DNA of 64,000 nt from Protopterus annectens (GCF_019279795.1 NC_056738.1:402123311-402187310), one strand, 5' to 3'; positions 11,761 to 22,330 are shown, counted from the stretch's first letter. Notes: generated from the sequence alone by a model not told the origin. Numbers and translations are program-made.

Positions 11761-12590
11761 ATCGTCCATTGCGAGCTCTGGGAAGAAAAGAATAATCATT
11801 CTTTATCGAAATTGTCAATTCTATTAGTGCCTACTGAAGCTGAAACCCTGCCATTCCAGCTTCAGGTCCCCTTCCTGATGACGAAATTGAGCAGTAGAAT
11901 GTTTCTTCTGTCTGGAGGAATACGAAGGCAGAACCATTCTCATAATTGCGTAGATCTCTGTGTAACTTGTGTTTTTTTATGTCCAACAAATCTTTTCTAA
12001 AGCAATTAACTTACTATTAATATCTTTTAAACAGTTCCACAAATCTAAGGTAGCTAATGCTGATGCCAATGAGGAACATACTGTAGAAATTTCCACTTTT
12101 AGCTTGTTCAGATTAATACTTTCCTTCGCTATTAGAATATTGAGCTAGTCCATAGCGCATTGATGAGCTGCCACTACCCACCTAGATTCAAATTTCTTTT
12201 CCTCTTTGTCTGCTACATCAAAAGGAGCAGGAGGAGACTTGAAAGGTCTAAGTCCCCATGGAGTAATATCCAACTCCACATATCATTGCAAGCTAAGCAT
12301 ATTGTAATATACTGCAGTCTCAACTGTTCCAATTTAGAAAAAAGCATTAAAGCTTCTGGAGACATAGTTCTAGTGGGGCGCTTACCAATCATAATAAAAG
12401 GATTAGAAACTGTGTTTGCCCGAGTTATCTCTAGGAAACATTGTCATGTAGATGGGTAGCACCTCCCACTAGATTCAGCATTTTGATGATCTCTAAGGAA
12501 ACTGTCCACAGTCCGCTGGGAGGGGGATCCACATTTTTCTCTAAAAGTTCTTGGCAGATTAAAAACCGGATCACTGGTCATAAATCCAAT
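11761..12590 (-). other. PLE-1 upstream region
   Basis: This is probably the PLE-1 leader and N-terminal coding region. The minus strand has short open segments (for example ASALATLDLWNCLKDINSKL) but no domain I can name. Confidence 0.35.
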
Positions 12591-12613
12591 TATATGAACG
12601 AATAAGGAGAAAC
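12591..12613 (+). repeat. Candidate target duplication of PLE-1, right
   Basis: This is the second copy of the sequence at 9,182-9,204, with G instead of C at one position. It directly adjoins the 3' end of PLE-2. Confidence 0.45.
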
Positions 12614-12615
12614 TT

Positions 12616-12985
12616 GTGAACAAAACTTAGTGCAATAAAGTAAGAAAGCAAGCCGATGCAGTACTCCAGACCCAAAATTGTATTAGTTTAGCATTTTGTC
12701 TAGTGCAAGACAAGACTTCTTCAGAACAAATGTTAAAACCACACAGTTCCCTTAAATATAGATAAATAGGTAATTGATCTGTAAATAGCTGTTAAAGCTG
12801 TAAGCCGTAAAACCATGAAACAAACTAATAGTTCTAAAGAACATCAAGTAAAACAACCATATTTTTTTCATCTTTAAAATACTTAAAATAAAATACTAAC
12901 ACTTATTTAACCCTGGAAGTTCTGTGGCATTGAGCCTCAGTTGTCAATGTAATTCACATAATTCAAGTTGTTCTGGAACCACCCT
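12616..12985 (-). repeat. PLE-2 3' end, left arm of inverted repeat
   Basis: It begins GTGAACAAAACTTAGTGCAA and includes CAGTACTCCAGACCCAAAAT. The reverse complement matches 14,893-15,236 over its length with scattered differences and small indels. It represents the 3' untranslated end of the element. Confidence 0.85.
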
Positions 12986-13041
12986 TCCTTGTGCATCATA
13001 TATAAATTGTTGTACCACAAAAATCTTAAAACATGTGATCA

Positions 13042-13640
13042 CTAATTCTGTGTGTGTCTACTTAGAGCATTTATCCTTACTGATTTTGAAATGTCTGAAA
13101 TGTGTTCAGAAATGCAGTTTCTAAATTTTCTACTCTTCTTTCCTACATAAAATGCAGGACACTTTAAACATTTCACAATATAAACCACATTTTTAGACAT
13201 ACAATCAAAATAAGCACATATATTGACCCTATGTTTATTCACCAAAACTAATCGGTCTGTTTCCAGTATGTGTACACATTTATTACATCTGCCACATTTA
13301 AAATTGCCTGGTCTAAGATACGACTTTCCAGGTTGACTATAATTTCCATTTCTTTCTAGTAAGTTTTTAATGTAAACACCCCTCTTAAAAGTAAATTTGG
13401 GACTACTTCCCAAACATTGAAGTATTTCATATTCAGAAGCTAACAAATCCCAGTTTTTCCCCAACAATGTTACACACCTCTAAGGTGTTTTTGTTGTATG
13501 TGCAAATAAATGCTACTTGACTTTGTATTTCTCTTCATTGCATTTGTTCTCTGAAAGCAATTTAATTCACATCTTCTACTTCCCAAAATCAGGGCATAAA
13601 ATCCTTTTGATCTTTTTGTTCATCACCTCTTTTTTTCAGA
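13042..13640 (-). pseudogene. PLE-2 linker and GIY-YIG endonuclease
   Basis: The minus strand reads KNWDLLASEY, then the Cys-rich linker CGRCNKCVHI, then NVVYIVKCLKCPAFYVGKKS (GIY-YIG core) and CISEHISDI. Residues 1-141 of the open segment (13,467-13,042) cover this. Just upstream, KMLTILKKRG continues the RT C-terminus. A LINE fragment separates it from the RT. Confidence 0.8.
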
Positions 13641-13644
13641 ATGG

Positions 13645-14205
13645 TCAACATCTTGTCAGGGTACCCTCTAACCCTAATAGGTTCATAGGTAGGTACTAGG
13701 CTATCTGGTGGAGAGCATTTATAAGCCTAGCCAGTGTGTGTCGGCTTTCGCCGCCCCATTGATTAACAGATCCTCTGTCAAGCAGAGCCAATGAAGTGAT
13801 CCCAGGGGTGTATTTTCTGTTACCCATCCCCTCGTCAAGGTTTCTCGAAGAGTGTTAGTAAGGGGCTCTGCCTGATGTAGCTTGGAATTTTGTTCCAAAA
13901 CATGGGGAGTCTCTGACAGGAATCTATCCCTCCAGCATGTTCTATTTATTGTTGTGGCGAGATTTAGCTCACTAAAGCGTGTGGCTCACAGTGACTTGGA
14001 TTTCTTTAGGTGGAGCATGTCCATCAATTCTGAGTTAGACATGGCTTTGTAAGTCAGGCAGAGATCACCTCCGAGTAAGTGATATGCCACTGAGTACAGC
14101 TGGAGTTTTTTCAGTTGGGCTGCGTAGGACATATGTTTGAGACCAGTAATCCCTCTTGGTGAGGTACCAATCATCCGAGTAATGTATTCAATTCCTTCTA
14201 TAAAA
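13645..14205 (-). mobile_element. CR1/L2-type LINE 3' end inserted in PLE-2
   Basis: The minus strand encodes RMIGTSPRGITGLKHMSYAA, QLKKLQLYSVAYHLL and GGDLCLTYKAMSN, which match the last part of LINE reverse transcriptase (AQL..L...S...R..GDL...YK). It then runs into a 3' untranslated end reading CTGGCTAGGCTTATAAATGC and CTATGAACCTAT. PLE-2 coding sequence resumes on both sides. No target duplication was seen. Confidence 0.7.
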
Positions 14206-14905
14206 AACACATTCCCTTGTTACCATTCTGGCCGCCTTCACCATTTGGCCCTTAACTACAGACCTCTTCTGAAAATGGGGGTGGCAACTAGAGAATTCCA
14301 AATACGAATTAGAAAAGGTAGGCTTTCTGTGTATATTTGCCAACAAATTTTCCTCTTGGTGGAAGATTATTTTTATGTCTAAACAGTGGGTAGTATCACC
14401 ACTATATTGATGGGTGAATTTTAAGAATTCCACTGTCCTATTGATGTACCGCAATAATTCTTCTAACTGCACTTGAGTACGCCTCTATAAGAAAAAGATG
14501 TCATCCAAAAACCTAGTATAGTCAGAAATATATTGATAATACTCACTTTGAAAAATATATTGAGTCTCCCAAAAGGACATAACCAGGTTGGCATAAGTAG
14601 GGGCACACGCTGCCCCTAGTGCTAGACCAATATTCTGTGTAAATAATTGTCCCTCAAAAAATAAAGTTGTTAAAAAAGGACCACTTCCATAAGGGTTACT
14701 AAAGTAGTAACTCTACTGGCTTTGAATCTGTTTGATCTCCATAACAGACTTTCTAACCATTGTAATCCTGTTTCATGTGGTATTACACTAAACAAGTTAA
14801 TGACATCTGTAGTTAAAAAAATGTTGTTTCACTAAGTTCTACCATATTAAGGTTGGACAAAAACTCCCAAGAATCCTTACAAATATAGTCATTTATCTGT
14901 TCAAG
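14188..14905 (-). pseudogene. PLE-2 reverse transcriptase
   Basis: Blocks in order on the minus strand are GAACAPTYANLVMSFWE and TRFLDDIFFL (catalytic DD) near 14,620-14,500, then LLRYINRTVEFLKFTHQY, then LANIHRKPTFSNSYLEFSSC followed by HPHFQKRSVVKGQMVKAARM. These are the PLE RT palm and the region after it. A frameshift lies between the DD box and the next block. The N-terminal RT is missing. Confidence 0.8.
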
Positions 14906-15236
14906 AACAACTTGAATTATCTGAATTACGTTGGCAACTGAGGCTCAATGCCACAGAACTTCCAGGGTTAAATGAGTATGTTAGTATTTTAAATATTTAA
15001 AAGATGAAAAAATATGGTTGCTTTAATTGTTTTTTTTTTAGAAGTATTCGTTTAATGTTTTTATGGCTTACAACTTTAACTAATTACACATTTACCTAAA
15101 GGAAGTGCGCGGTTTTAACATTTGTTCTTAAGAAGTCTTGTCTCACACTAGACAAAAGCGCTAAACAAATAAAATTTTGGGTCTGGAGTACTGCATCAGC
15201 CTGCTTTCTTACTTTACTGCACTAAGTTTTGTTCAC
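14893..15236 (+). repeat. PLE-2 3' end, right arm of inverted repeat
   Basis: This is the inverted counterpart of 12,616-12,985. It ends AAGTTTTGTTCAC at 15,236. It may be the truncated upstream unit of a plus-strand PLE that begins at the next ORF. Confidence 0.85.
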
Positions 15237-15259
15237 TAGTTGGTGGTTTGGAGGTTACT

Positions 15260-15668
15260 ATGTCTAGAAGTGCGAGTGGAGTGAGCGGGCTTGGCGGAGC
15301 TAGCCAGAACAACCCAGAAAATGCCACAAATGTTACAAAGGCTACTAACAGTGATTTAACAACTTTATTCCAACAAGTGAGTTCCCAGTTGTCTTTACAT
15401 GCTGCTCAACTACAGCAATGTATGAGAATTTCAACTCAAGAGATGAGTACCTTAGGCATTCCTCTGACTCCGGTACCACCTAATGTTGAAGTTACTCAAC
15501 ACATTTCCAATATATCTGGATATAGACATTCTTGGAAACCAAATGTATTCAATTTTCACACTAACAACGGTACTGGGAGAGTAGTAGTTCCAGTACCACC
15601 TACCCTTAATGAAAGGTTGAAATTTTTCCATGACTCCTTGTTTAAATACAAAAAAATTCAGTTGGAAA
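15260..15668 (+). CDS. Unidentified ORF, 5' part only
   Basis: From the ATG at 15,260 the frame is open until DIRS copy A begins at 15,669; further codons to 15,832 are read from A and are not part of the gene. The 136 or so residues are Ser/Thr/Asn-rich at the start (MSRSASGVSGLGGASQNNPE), have a possible amphipathic stretch (SDLTTLFQQVSSQLSLHAAQ), and later NERLKFFHDSLFKYKKIQLE. I recognise no domain. It starts 24 bases after a PLE 3' end, so it may be the N-terminus of a plus-strand PLE interrupted by A. Confidence 0.45.
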
Positions 15669-16110
15669 ATAAGTTATGTACTCACCATAACGTTCCATGT
15701 GAGTTGTTCATCTTGCCTTCATTCTTGACTGATGGGTTCGGAGCCGATCCATCGGCTCCGGTACGGCCACATGCAAAGCTCGAGGTCTTCCAGCAGCTTG
15801 AGGCCAAGCCCCTATCCCATGATGCAATGTGAATTACCTCAGATCTTGTTTGCTGCGTGTACTATAACCATATAAAATAGTTATCCCCCTATGGAAAGGA
15901 AGAAGAAATGAGCAATCAGGATGAGACCAACATCTAGGTCAGCTATCAGCCAGGAGGGGGAAGGAGGGAGAGATGTAAGAATGAAGGCAAGATGAACAAC
16001 TCACATGGAACATTATGGTGAGCACATAACTTCTTAATGTGAAGTTGTTCAATATCGCCATTTATTCTTGACTGATGGGTAGCATCCCTAGCACCATCAA
16101 TCCTGGGTGG
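15669..16110 (-). repeat. Copy A 3' terminal repeat and ICR
   Basis: The outer end reads AAGTTATGTACTCACCATAA then CGTTCCATGTGAGTTG. The same sequence occurs inverted at 15,990-16,040, followed by a second terminal sequence. The inverted pair is the DIRS terminal repeat and its internal complementary region, not a separate hairpin element. Copy F has the same structure at 55,850-56,233. Confidence 0.75.
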
Positions 16111-16128
16111 CTCATGGGAATACATTTT

Positions 16129-17130
16129 TCAGGACCGTGGACCCAAAGGAAGCCCTGCCCCTGGAGGCCTTATCAACTTTGTAATGAGTGACAAAGGTAT
16201 GAGGTTTTGACCAAGTGGCTGCTGCACAAATGTTATCAAGGGGCAGTTTGGCTGAAAATGCAGAGGATGTAGAAACTGCTCTGATTGAGTGACCTTTAAT
16301 CTTGTGTTGCAAAGGCATATATTAGCAGGTGAATAAACAAAGGTGATACAATCAGATAACCATTTAGACAGAGTTGTTTTAGCCACTGGTCTATCTTTCC
16401 TGGACTCAGAGAATGAAACAAATAGCTGGTCTGATTTCCTGATATCTTGTTTTATCCAAATATCTGAGCTGTCTGTGAACATCAAGCTTGTGCATCTACT
16501 CCAACTTGTTGCAATGATTAGGGAAGAAAACTGGTAACTCAGTAACTTGGTTGATATTGGTTTCTGAACAAACTTTGGGCAAAAAGGAAGGATTTTTCCT
16601 AAGTGATACTCTGTCAGCATGAAAAATCAAATAAGGAGGGCATAGATAAAGCCTGAAGCTCTGACACTCTCTGGGCAGAAATAATAGCTACCAGAAAAAT
16701 GTTTTTCCACGACAAATATTTGAGGTCACAGGATGATGCTGGTTCAAACAGAGGGAGGATTATGCTTGCCAGCATAAAATTTAGATTCCATGGAGAATAG
16801 GGAGTTTTCACAGGTGGTCTCATATGAAATGTCCCCTTGAGAAAGGCCTTGGATAACTTGTGGGACATATTTAACCCGTCAGTCCCAAGAAGAAAATTAG
16901 ATATAGCAGCCAACTGGACCTGAACTGTTGCTGCTCCCGCTCCTTTGCTAAAAATCATAGTCAAGAATTCTAGTATGGATGTCAAGGAGGCTTGGTAAGG
17001 ATCAATATTATGCTTAGAGGCCCATATGGAAAATCTCTTCCACTTACTAAGATATAATCTTTTAATGGACGGCTTATAAGACAAAAGGATCTGTTTTGTC
17101 TCATTGGAAAAGTTATTAAACCTGGCTATG
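16129..17130 (-). pseudogene. Tyrosine recombinase, copy A
   Basis: The N-terminal part reads KQILLSYKPSIKRLYLSKWK. The catalytic part has SAQRVSELQAL (first Arg), FYL-type core residues, HSIRAVSTSSAF (HxxR) and ATWSKPHTFVTHYK with the Tyr nucleophile. A frameshift near 16,617 separates the two halves. All named catalytic residues are visible, but the frame break makes it a pseudogene. It acts in integration of the circular DNA in intact relatives. Confidence 0.8.
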
Positions 17131-17683
17131 AGGGGAGCTGCAGCAGTGAAGCTGTCAGCTTCAATGACTGCAGAGGGGGATGAAGGTCCCCTGACGGATG
17201 TGTCAGAAGGTCTGGAACTGGGTCCAGAATCCAGGGATCCTCCCAAGAGATGATGTTGAAGGAATGGGAACCAAATCGGCTGAGGGGTTAGAAGGATGAT
17301 GGTCCTTCCCAGGGATTTTGCTTTCTGTAAAACCTTTGATATCAATTGTAATGGTAGAAATGCATAAATGAGACCCAGAGGCCAATCGTGTACGAGTTCG
17401 TCCATCGGGGCTTCTCCTGGAGGGGGAATCAGGGCAAAGTAGTTTCTGCATTTTGTGTTGATGTGACTTGCAAAAAGGTCACAGCAAGGCTGGCCCCATT
17501 TGCAGAAAATCCTGTCCCCAATCTCTTTCTTGAGGGACCACTCGTGTGGCAACAAGATTGCCCTGCTCAGTTTTGTCTGCTATCACGTTGGATCTCCCCG
17601 GGAAATGCGGTGCCAACAGACAGTGCTGGGAGGAAACAGCTCACTGCCAAACTCTGAGGGCTTCTCGGCAAAGGGGGTAAGAT
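17131..17683 (-). pseudogene. Methyltransferase-like region and RNase H end, copy A
   Basis: The segment reads LPHEWSLKKEIGDRIFCKWG, QPCCDLFASHINTKC, IPPPGEAPMDELVHDWPLGL then IYAFLPLQLISKVLQKA. This is the post-RNase H domain of DIRS pol. In A it runs in the same frame as the recombinase start, which differs from most other copies and probably reflects an indel. The right edge is the H1 insertion point in SYPL of RNase H. Confidence 0.65.
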
Positions 17684-18180
17684 AGTACAGTTGTGTACAC
17701 TTACCATAAATGTAGATGTTCGAGTGTATTCACTGTTGCAGTCATCACATTTGGGTTATCTGCTTGCAGTAGCCCTTAGTCGGCCTGATTAACAAAGTTT
17801 TGGGTCCTGCATCAGTTGCTGTCTCTTTTTCCATGATGTCAGGTCGTCAGGGGTATAAAACATGCAGCCGCCATTTTAATCGGTTTTTCTTGCCCCAGAT
17901 GTCAGGTGCCCCCCAAATGGGGAGCAAAAATATATATATAAACTGTAAATATATAAATGCACTTTAGAAACATAAAATTTACCTTCAACTAAAAGCAAAT
18001 ACACCACAAAGGCTTTTGAGTATAGTGAAGGAAAAAAGGTATAGAAAGGGGGCTGGCGGGTGGGTAATCCAGACTGCAACAGTGAATACACTTGAACATC
18101 TACATTTATGGTAAGTGTACACAACTGTACTATGTTATTCATGTTTCACTGTTGCAGTCATTACATTTGGGTAGAATCCC
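17684..18180 (-). repeat. H1 3' terminal repeat and ICR
   Basis: The outer repeat carries a plus-strand TATA box at about 17,854 and a CRE-like TGATGTCA upstream of it, so the promoter points inward, antisense to H1 coding. The ICR at about 18,065-18,175 reads GACTGCAACAGTGAATACAC, the reverse complement of the left tip, then ATG-TTTCACTGTTGCAGTC, matching the right tip. Confidence 0.8.
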
Positions 18181-18204
18181 AAAGCTATGGATGGGAGGAT
18201 GGAA

Positions 18205-19216
18205 CTAAATGGCATTAGGAACAGCTATAAGGCCCTGCAGGACTGCAGTGGCAAAGTCTGCCCTGAATTTAGAGAAGAGAGGCAAGTGATAATGCTTTGT
18301 GAAGGTATGAACTGAGCTCCAAGTAGCAGCTTCTAGAATGTCTCTTTTAGGGGACCCCTCTGAGAAAAGCTGAAGTAGAGGCAGCCCCGGTGGAATGGGA
18401 TCTGATCCCCTTGGGCACAGGTTTACCATGGTGCAAGTAGCAGAAACAAATGCAATGACTTATCCATTTAGAAATAGTCTGCTTTGATATAGCCTTCCCC
18501 TCTGATCCTGCAGCAAATGCTACCAGTAGTTGTTCAGACTCTTACTTAGAGATTTTGTCCTGTTTAAGTAGAATCTTAGTTGTCTGTGTACATCCAATGA
18601 ATGCAGAATCTGCTCCCCCTTGTTCTGCGGATTTGGGAAAAAAGTTGGCAGGTGAATGGTCTGGTTAAGAGCCACACTGGATAACCACCTTAGGCATAAA
18701 AGAAGGATTGGTCCTGAGGGCCACTCTGTCCGGGTAAAAAACAATGAAAGGCTCCACTACCGTGAGAGCCTGTAGTTCTGAAACCCTTCTAGCTGAAGTA
18801 ACTGCCAAAAGAAAAGCTGTCTTCCAAGAAAGAAATTTTATATCCGCAGTAGCTGCTGGTTCAAAAGGAGGCAGAGTGAGTTTTTCCAGCACAAAATTGA
18901 GGTCCCATGCAGGAATTGGTGCTCTCCTGGGAGGCCTTAAATTTTTGGCCCCTCTGAGGTACTGTTTTAGCAGGGGATGAGAAAAGAGGGGAAGCTCTGT
19001 GTTGTAGTGAGCCAAGATGGCAGAGGCATGGATTTTTATTGAAGAAAAAGATAGGCCCTTGTCAAGCTTCTCAGTTAAGTATTGTAAAATCTGAGGAATA
19101 CTGAGCTTTGCTGTGTCTATTCCTTGTGCTTGGTTCCAAGCACAGAATCTCTTTCTTTGACCAGCATAAGATTTTCTAGCTCTAGGCCTTCTGGCTTCCA
19201 AAATGACATCCATCAC
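18205..19216 (-). pseudogene. Tyrosine recombinase, H1
   Basis: The N-terminal half reads MDVILEARRPRARKSYAGQR. The catalytic part has SARRVSELQAL, SLDVHRQLRFYLNRTK and AATWSSVHTFTKHYHLPLFS with the Tyr nucleophile. The HxxR area falls near a frame change around 18,430-18,380. Three frames are used, so it is a pseudogene. The wording is close to H2. Confidence 0.8.
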
Positions 19217-20165
19217 AGGGTTTACTGAGAGATGTGGTTGGTAAAATTAGTTGATTAGCCATGCTGCAGGATTCAGAGTTTGGAGCTGAGTGTGCAGAAT
19301 TTGATAGTTCTGCTGAGACAATAGGTGAAGTGGTTTGAGGCAAGTACCACGGAGGAAGGTGTGACATATTCCAGTGTTGGCGAGGCCAGTCCAGAGCAAT
19401 TAGAATAATTTTTGTTTTTTCCTGTCTGACTTTTAGTAAGACCTTGGAGATTAGACGTAGAGGGGGAAGGCATAGACTGATAGGTTTTTCCAGCTGAAGG
19501 ATAGAGCATCCACTTTCCATGCTTTTTTGTGATGAGTTCTTGTGCAGAATTTGTCCAACTGATAGATCTATTTGCCTCTCCCCAAAACTATGTCTGGGCT
19601 TCCCCATTTCTGTGTTAACATGCTGAAGATTTGTGGATCCAGTTTCCATTCGTGCGGGTCCATAAGATTTCTACTTAGGTCATCTGCTAGGGTATTTTGC
19701 TTTCCTGGCAGGAAATGAGCTTGAAGATGTATTTGGTAAGTCAAGGCTGTGTTCCACAAGGCCATGGCTAGTCTGCAAAGGGGTAGGAAAGGGTAACCCC
19801 CTGCTTATGTACCAGATAACTGTGGTGTTGTCCGTCTTTATCAGTAGTTGTCCTGGATGAAGTAAGTCCTTGAAGGCTGTCAGAGCATTCTAAACAGCTA
19901 GCATTTCTTTCTGGTTGCTATGCAGATGCATTTGGTTTGGGCTCCATTTGCCCTGAATGCATTGCCCTGCCAGGTGGGCCCCCCAAGCATAGTCTGATGC
20001 GTCTGTACTTAGGGTTTGGGTGGCAGGGGGTAGAGTAAATGACAGTCCTTTCTTTTGGTGACATGTCGCTGCCCACCAAAGAAACTCCTGTTGCAGGAAG
20101 GGAATGAGAAGAATAATTGTTTCCAGGCTGTGACAATGTTGACTGCATAAGCTTTTTAGGTACTA
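19217..20165 (-). pseudogene. RNase H and methyltransferase-like region, H1
   Basis: Fragments read TYQIHLQAHFLPGKQNTLAD then DLSRNLMDPHEWKLD (RNase H end), and ISKVLLKVRQEKTKIILIAL followed by DWPRQHW (post-RNase H domain). Upstream, GVSLVGSDMSPKE is the overlapping +2 frame. Several indels mix the two frames. Confidence 0.65.
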
Positions 20166-20771
20166 TTGAAGTTTCCTCATATGCAGTCTCGCATATGGAA
20201 TTAGAAGAATGTAGGATGCCATGAACCCCAAAGCCTGCAGAATTTGTCTTGCAGATAACTAGGTTTTTGTTGCCATTTGTTTGAAGTATGCTGTCAATTG
20301 CATTTGTCTGGCATGAGGTAAGCCATCTGGGCAGATGTATTCAAGCTTGCACCCAGGAATGTAATTATTTGAGAGGGTACCAGCTGTGATTTCTTTTCAT
20401 TTATGGTGTACTCTAAGCATGCTAGAAGCCTTTTTACAAACGCCAGATTTTGAAGAAGAGTGTCCTTGTCCTCTGCCTGAATGAGACAATCGTCCAAATA
20501 AGGATAAATTTGAATGTTTCTTTGCCTGCAGAATGCAATTACTGGTGCCAGGCACTTTGTAAAGACCCTGGACGCAGTAGATAAGCCAAAGGGCAGTGCA
20601 GAGAATTGGTAATGCAAAAAGCCTGCTTTGAAGCAGAGGTATCTTCTGCCAGATTCCCTTATTGGGATATGCAGGTATGCCTCAAGTCCAGAGTTACCAA
20701 CCAGGCATTGTTGCCAGCATAAGCAGTAGCTGTTGTAAAGTCAGCATTTTGAATTTTGGAATGTCCAGGAA
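20166..20771 (-). pseudogene. Reverse transcriptase C-terminal half, H1
   Basis: This reads HYQFSALPFGLSTASRVFTK, then IYPYLDDCLIQAEDK (catalytic YLDD intact) and CLEYTINEKKSQLVPSQIIT. The frame breaks near 20,620. It ends at the N1 junction, where the RT block LDIPKFKML starts. Confidence 0.8.
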
Positions 20772-21330
20772 AGTACAGTTTTGTACCTACCATAAATGTA
20801 GATGTCCGAACAGGATATCATCTGCAGTCATAACAAATGGGTTGTCCTGTCGTCAGGCAGCCCTTCGGTCGGCCGGATTCCAAAGTCTGGGTCCGGCTTC
20901 GGCTGATGTCGCACTTCACCCGATGTCATCTCTGCTGATCTTCGGGTATAAAGGCATCAGCCGACGCCATTTTCCTCAGTGTTTCTTGCCCCAGATGCCA
21001 GTTGCCCTCTAGGAAAGCTAAATTTTGGATAAATGCCAATGTTTCCAAAATAGTAGAAGGCAAACACAAAAAATAAGCATGTATGTACATATATACAAAC
21101 AAATACACCATAAGAGATTCCCCCCAGCTAGCTATTAGGAGGGAAAATACCCTAGGAGTACCACAGAGGGGAAGGAGGGTGGGTAATCCTGACTGCAGAT
21201 GCTATCCTGTTCGGACATCTACATTTATGGTAGGTACAAAACTGTACTATGTCCTTCAAGGATGCATCTGCAGTCATAACAAATGGGTAGAATACCATAG
21301 CCAAACTAGGGGAGGAGGAAGAAGAATTAT
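20772..21330 (-). repeat. N1 3' terminal repeat and ICR
   Basis: The repeat holds a plus-strand TATA box at 20,947, antisense to N1. The ICR at about 21,190-21,290 reads GACATCTACATTTATGGTAG, then ACTGTACT directly joined to ATGTCCTTCAAGGATGCATC. The left half is the reverse complement of the left tip and the right half that of the right tip. Confidence 0.85.
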
Positions 21331-21374
21331 GGTGTAGTTAGGATCCCTTGCAATACAGCAGTGGCAAACCCTGC

Positions 21375-22330
21375 TCAGGATCTAGAGTATAGGGGTAAAT
21401 TATAATGCTTGGCAAATGTATGCACGGAGGTCCAAGTAGCCGCCTCAATAATGTCCTTGGTTGCCACTCCTCGTAAGAAAGCTGTGGTAGTGGCTGTAGC
21501 CCTTGTAGAATGAGGTCTTATGTTCTGTGGAACTGGTTTTCCATGGTAGGAGTAACAGAATCTTATGCAATTTCCTATCCATTTGGAGACTGTCTGTTTG
21601 GAAATTGCTTTTCCTTCCCTTCCTGTTGCATAGGCTACTAAAAGCTGGTCAGTTTTTCTGTTACATTTGGTTCTGTCCAGGTAGTAGCGTAACTGTCTAT
21701 GTACATCCAAGGTATGCAGCAGCCTTTCCCCCCTGTTCTGTGGATTGGGAAAGAAGGTAGGTAGGTGGATTGCCTGGTTTAAAGACAGTCTGGATACCAC
21801 CTTAGGCATAAATGTAGGATTAGTTCTCATGGACACTATCTTGATGGAAGATTAGGAAGGGTTGTACTGCCATTAAGGCCTGTAGTTCTGAAACCCTCCT
21901 TGCTGAAGTAATTGCCAGTAGGAAAGCAGTTTTCCATGATAGGGGTTGAAGATCTGCTGTTGCTGCTGGTTCAAATGGAGGGAGTGTCAATTTTTCTAGC
22001 ACAAAGTTCAAGTCCCATGCTGGTAATGGTGGTTTCCTAGGAGGTTTTACATTCTTGATCCCTCTGAGGAATTGCCTGAGTAGAGGATGCGAAAAGACAG
22101 GTGGATCGAAGCTGTATTCTGCGGAAATAGCTGATGCATGTATCTTGATGGAGGAATAGGACAGGCCCGTATGTAGAAGCTCTGCCAAGTACTCCAGGAT
22201 GTTAGCAATATCTATGTTCGAGACATCTTTTCCTCTTTCAGTACTCCAAATGACAAACCTTTTCCATTTTCCTGCATAGTTCCTTCTTGTTGAAGGTCTG
22301 CGGGCTTCAAGGATAATGTCTTTAACCCTT
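21375..22330 (-). pseudogene. Tyrosine recombinase, N1
   Basis: The domain reads VKDIILEARRPSTRRNYAGK, then SARRVSELQAL (first Arg), TLDVHRQLRYYLDRTK, HSTRATATTTAF (HxxR) and ATWTSVHTFAKHYNLPLYS (Tyr). A shift at 21,820-21,836 separates the first Arg from the rest. G has exactly the same shift. All catalytic residues are otherwise present. The 5' part continues in a long open frame that overlaps RNase H in another frame. Confidence 0.85.

Larger units (their letters stand above)
9205..12590 (-). mobile_element. Penelope-like element PLE-1
   Basis: On the minus strand the order is an N-terminal region (about 12,480-11,500), RT (about 11,200-10,000) and GIY-YIG endonuclease (about 9,960-9,560). 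This is the layout of endonuclease-bearing Penelope-like elements. The reading frame is broken many times. The wording differs from PLE-2 and PLE-C, so it belongs to another subfamily. The short tail TGAACAAAAC at the left edge is shared with PLE-2. Confidence 0.75.
12614..15236 (-). mobile_element. Penelope-like element PLE-2 with inverted ends
   Basis: A minus-strand, 5'-truncated PLE runs from about 14,900 (RT) to its 3' end at 12,616. The same 3'-end sequence then appears inverted at 14,893-15,236. Both outer edges therefore read as PLE 3' ends. A LINE fragment (13,645-14,205) interrupts the coding part. Arrangements with an upstream inverted or direct truncated copy are typical of PLEs. 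Confidence 0.75.
15669..17683 (-). mobile_element. DIRS copy A (alpha), left segment
   Basis: This holds the 3' terminal repeat, ICR, recombinase and methyltransferase-like region of copy A. A is cut at 17,683 inside RNase H by H1/H2 and resumes at 40,145 in the same domain. Its remaining gag lies beyond the window because D also interrupts it at 41,676. Confidence 0.85.
17684..20771 (-). mobile_element. DIRS copy H1 (beta), left segment
   Basis: H1 begins with AGTACAGTTGTGTACACTTA at 17,684. It contains the 3' terminal repeat, ICR, recombinase, RNase H and the RT C-terminal half. N1 cuts it at 20,771 within the RT. The rest is at 26,381-28,819. Confidence 0.85.

Noticed and set aside
15669..16045. 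Inverted repeat that looks like a stand-alone hairpin or MITE
   Set aside because: Copy F has the same structure next to a recombinase, so it is the DIRS terminal repeat and ICR.
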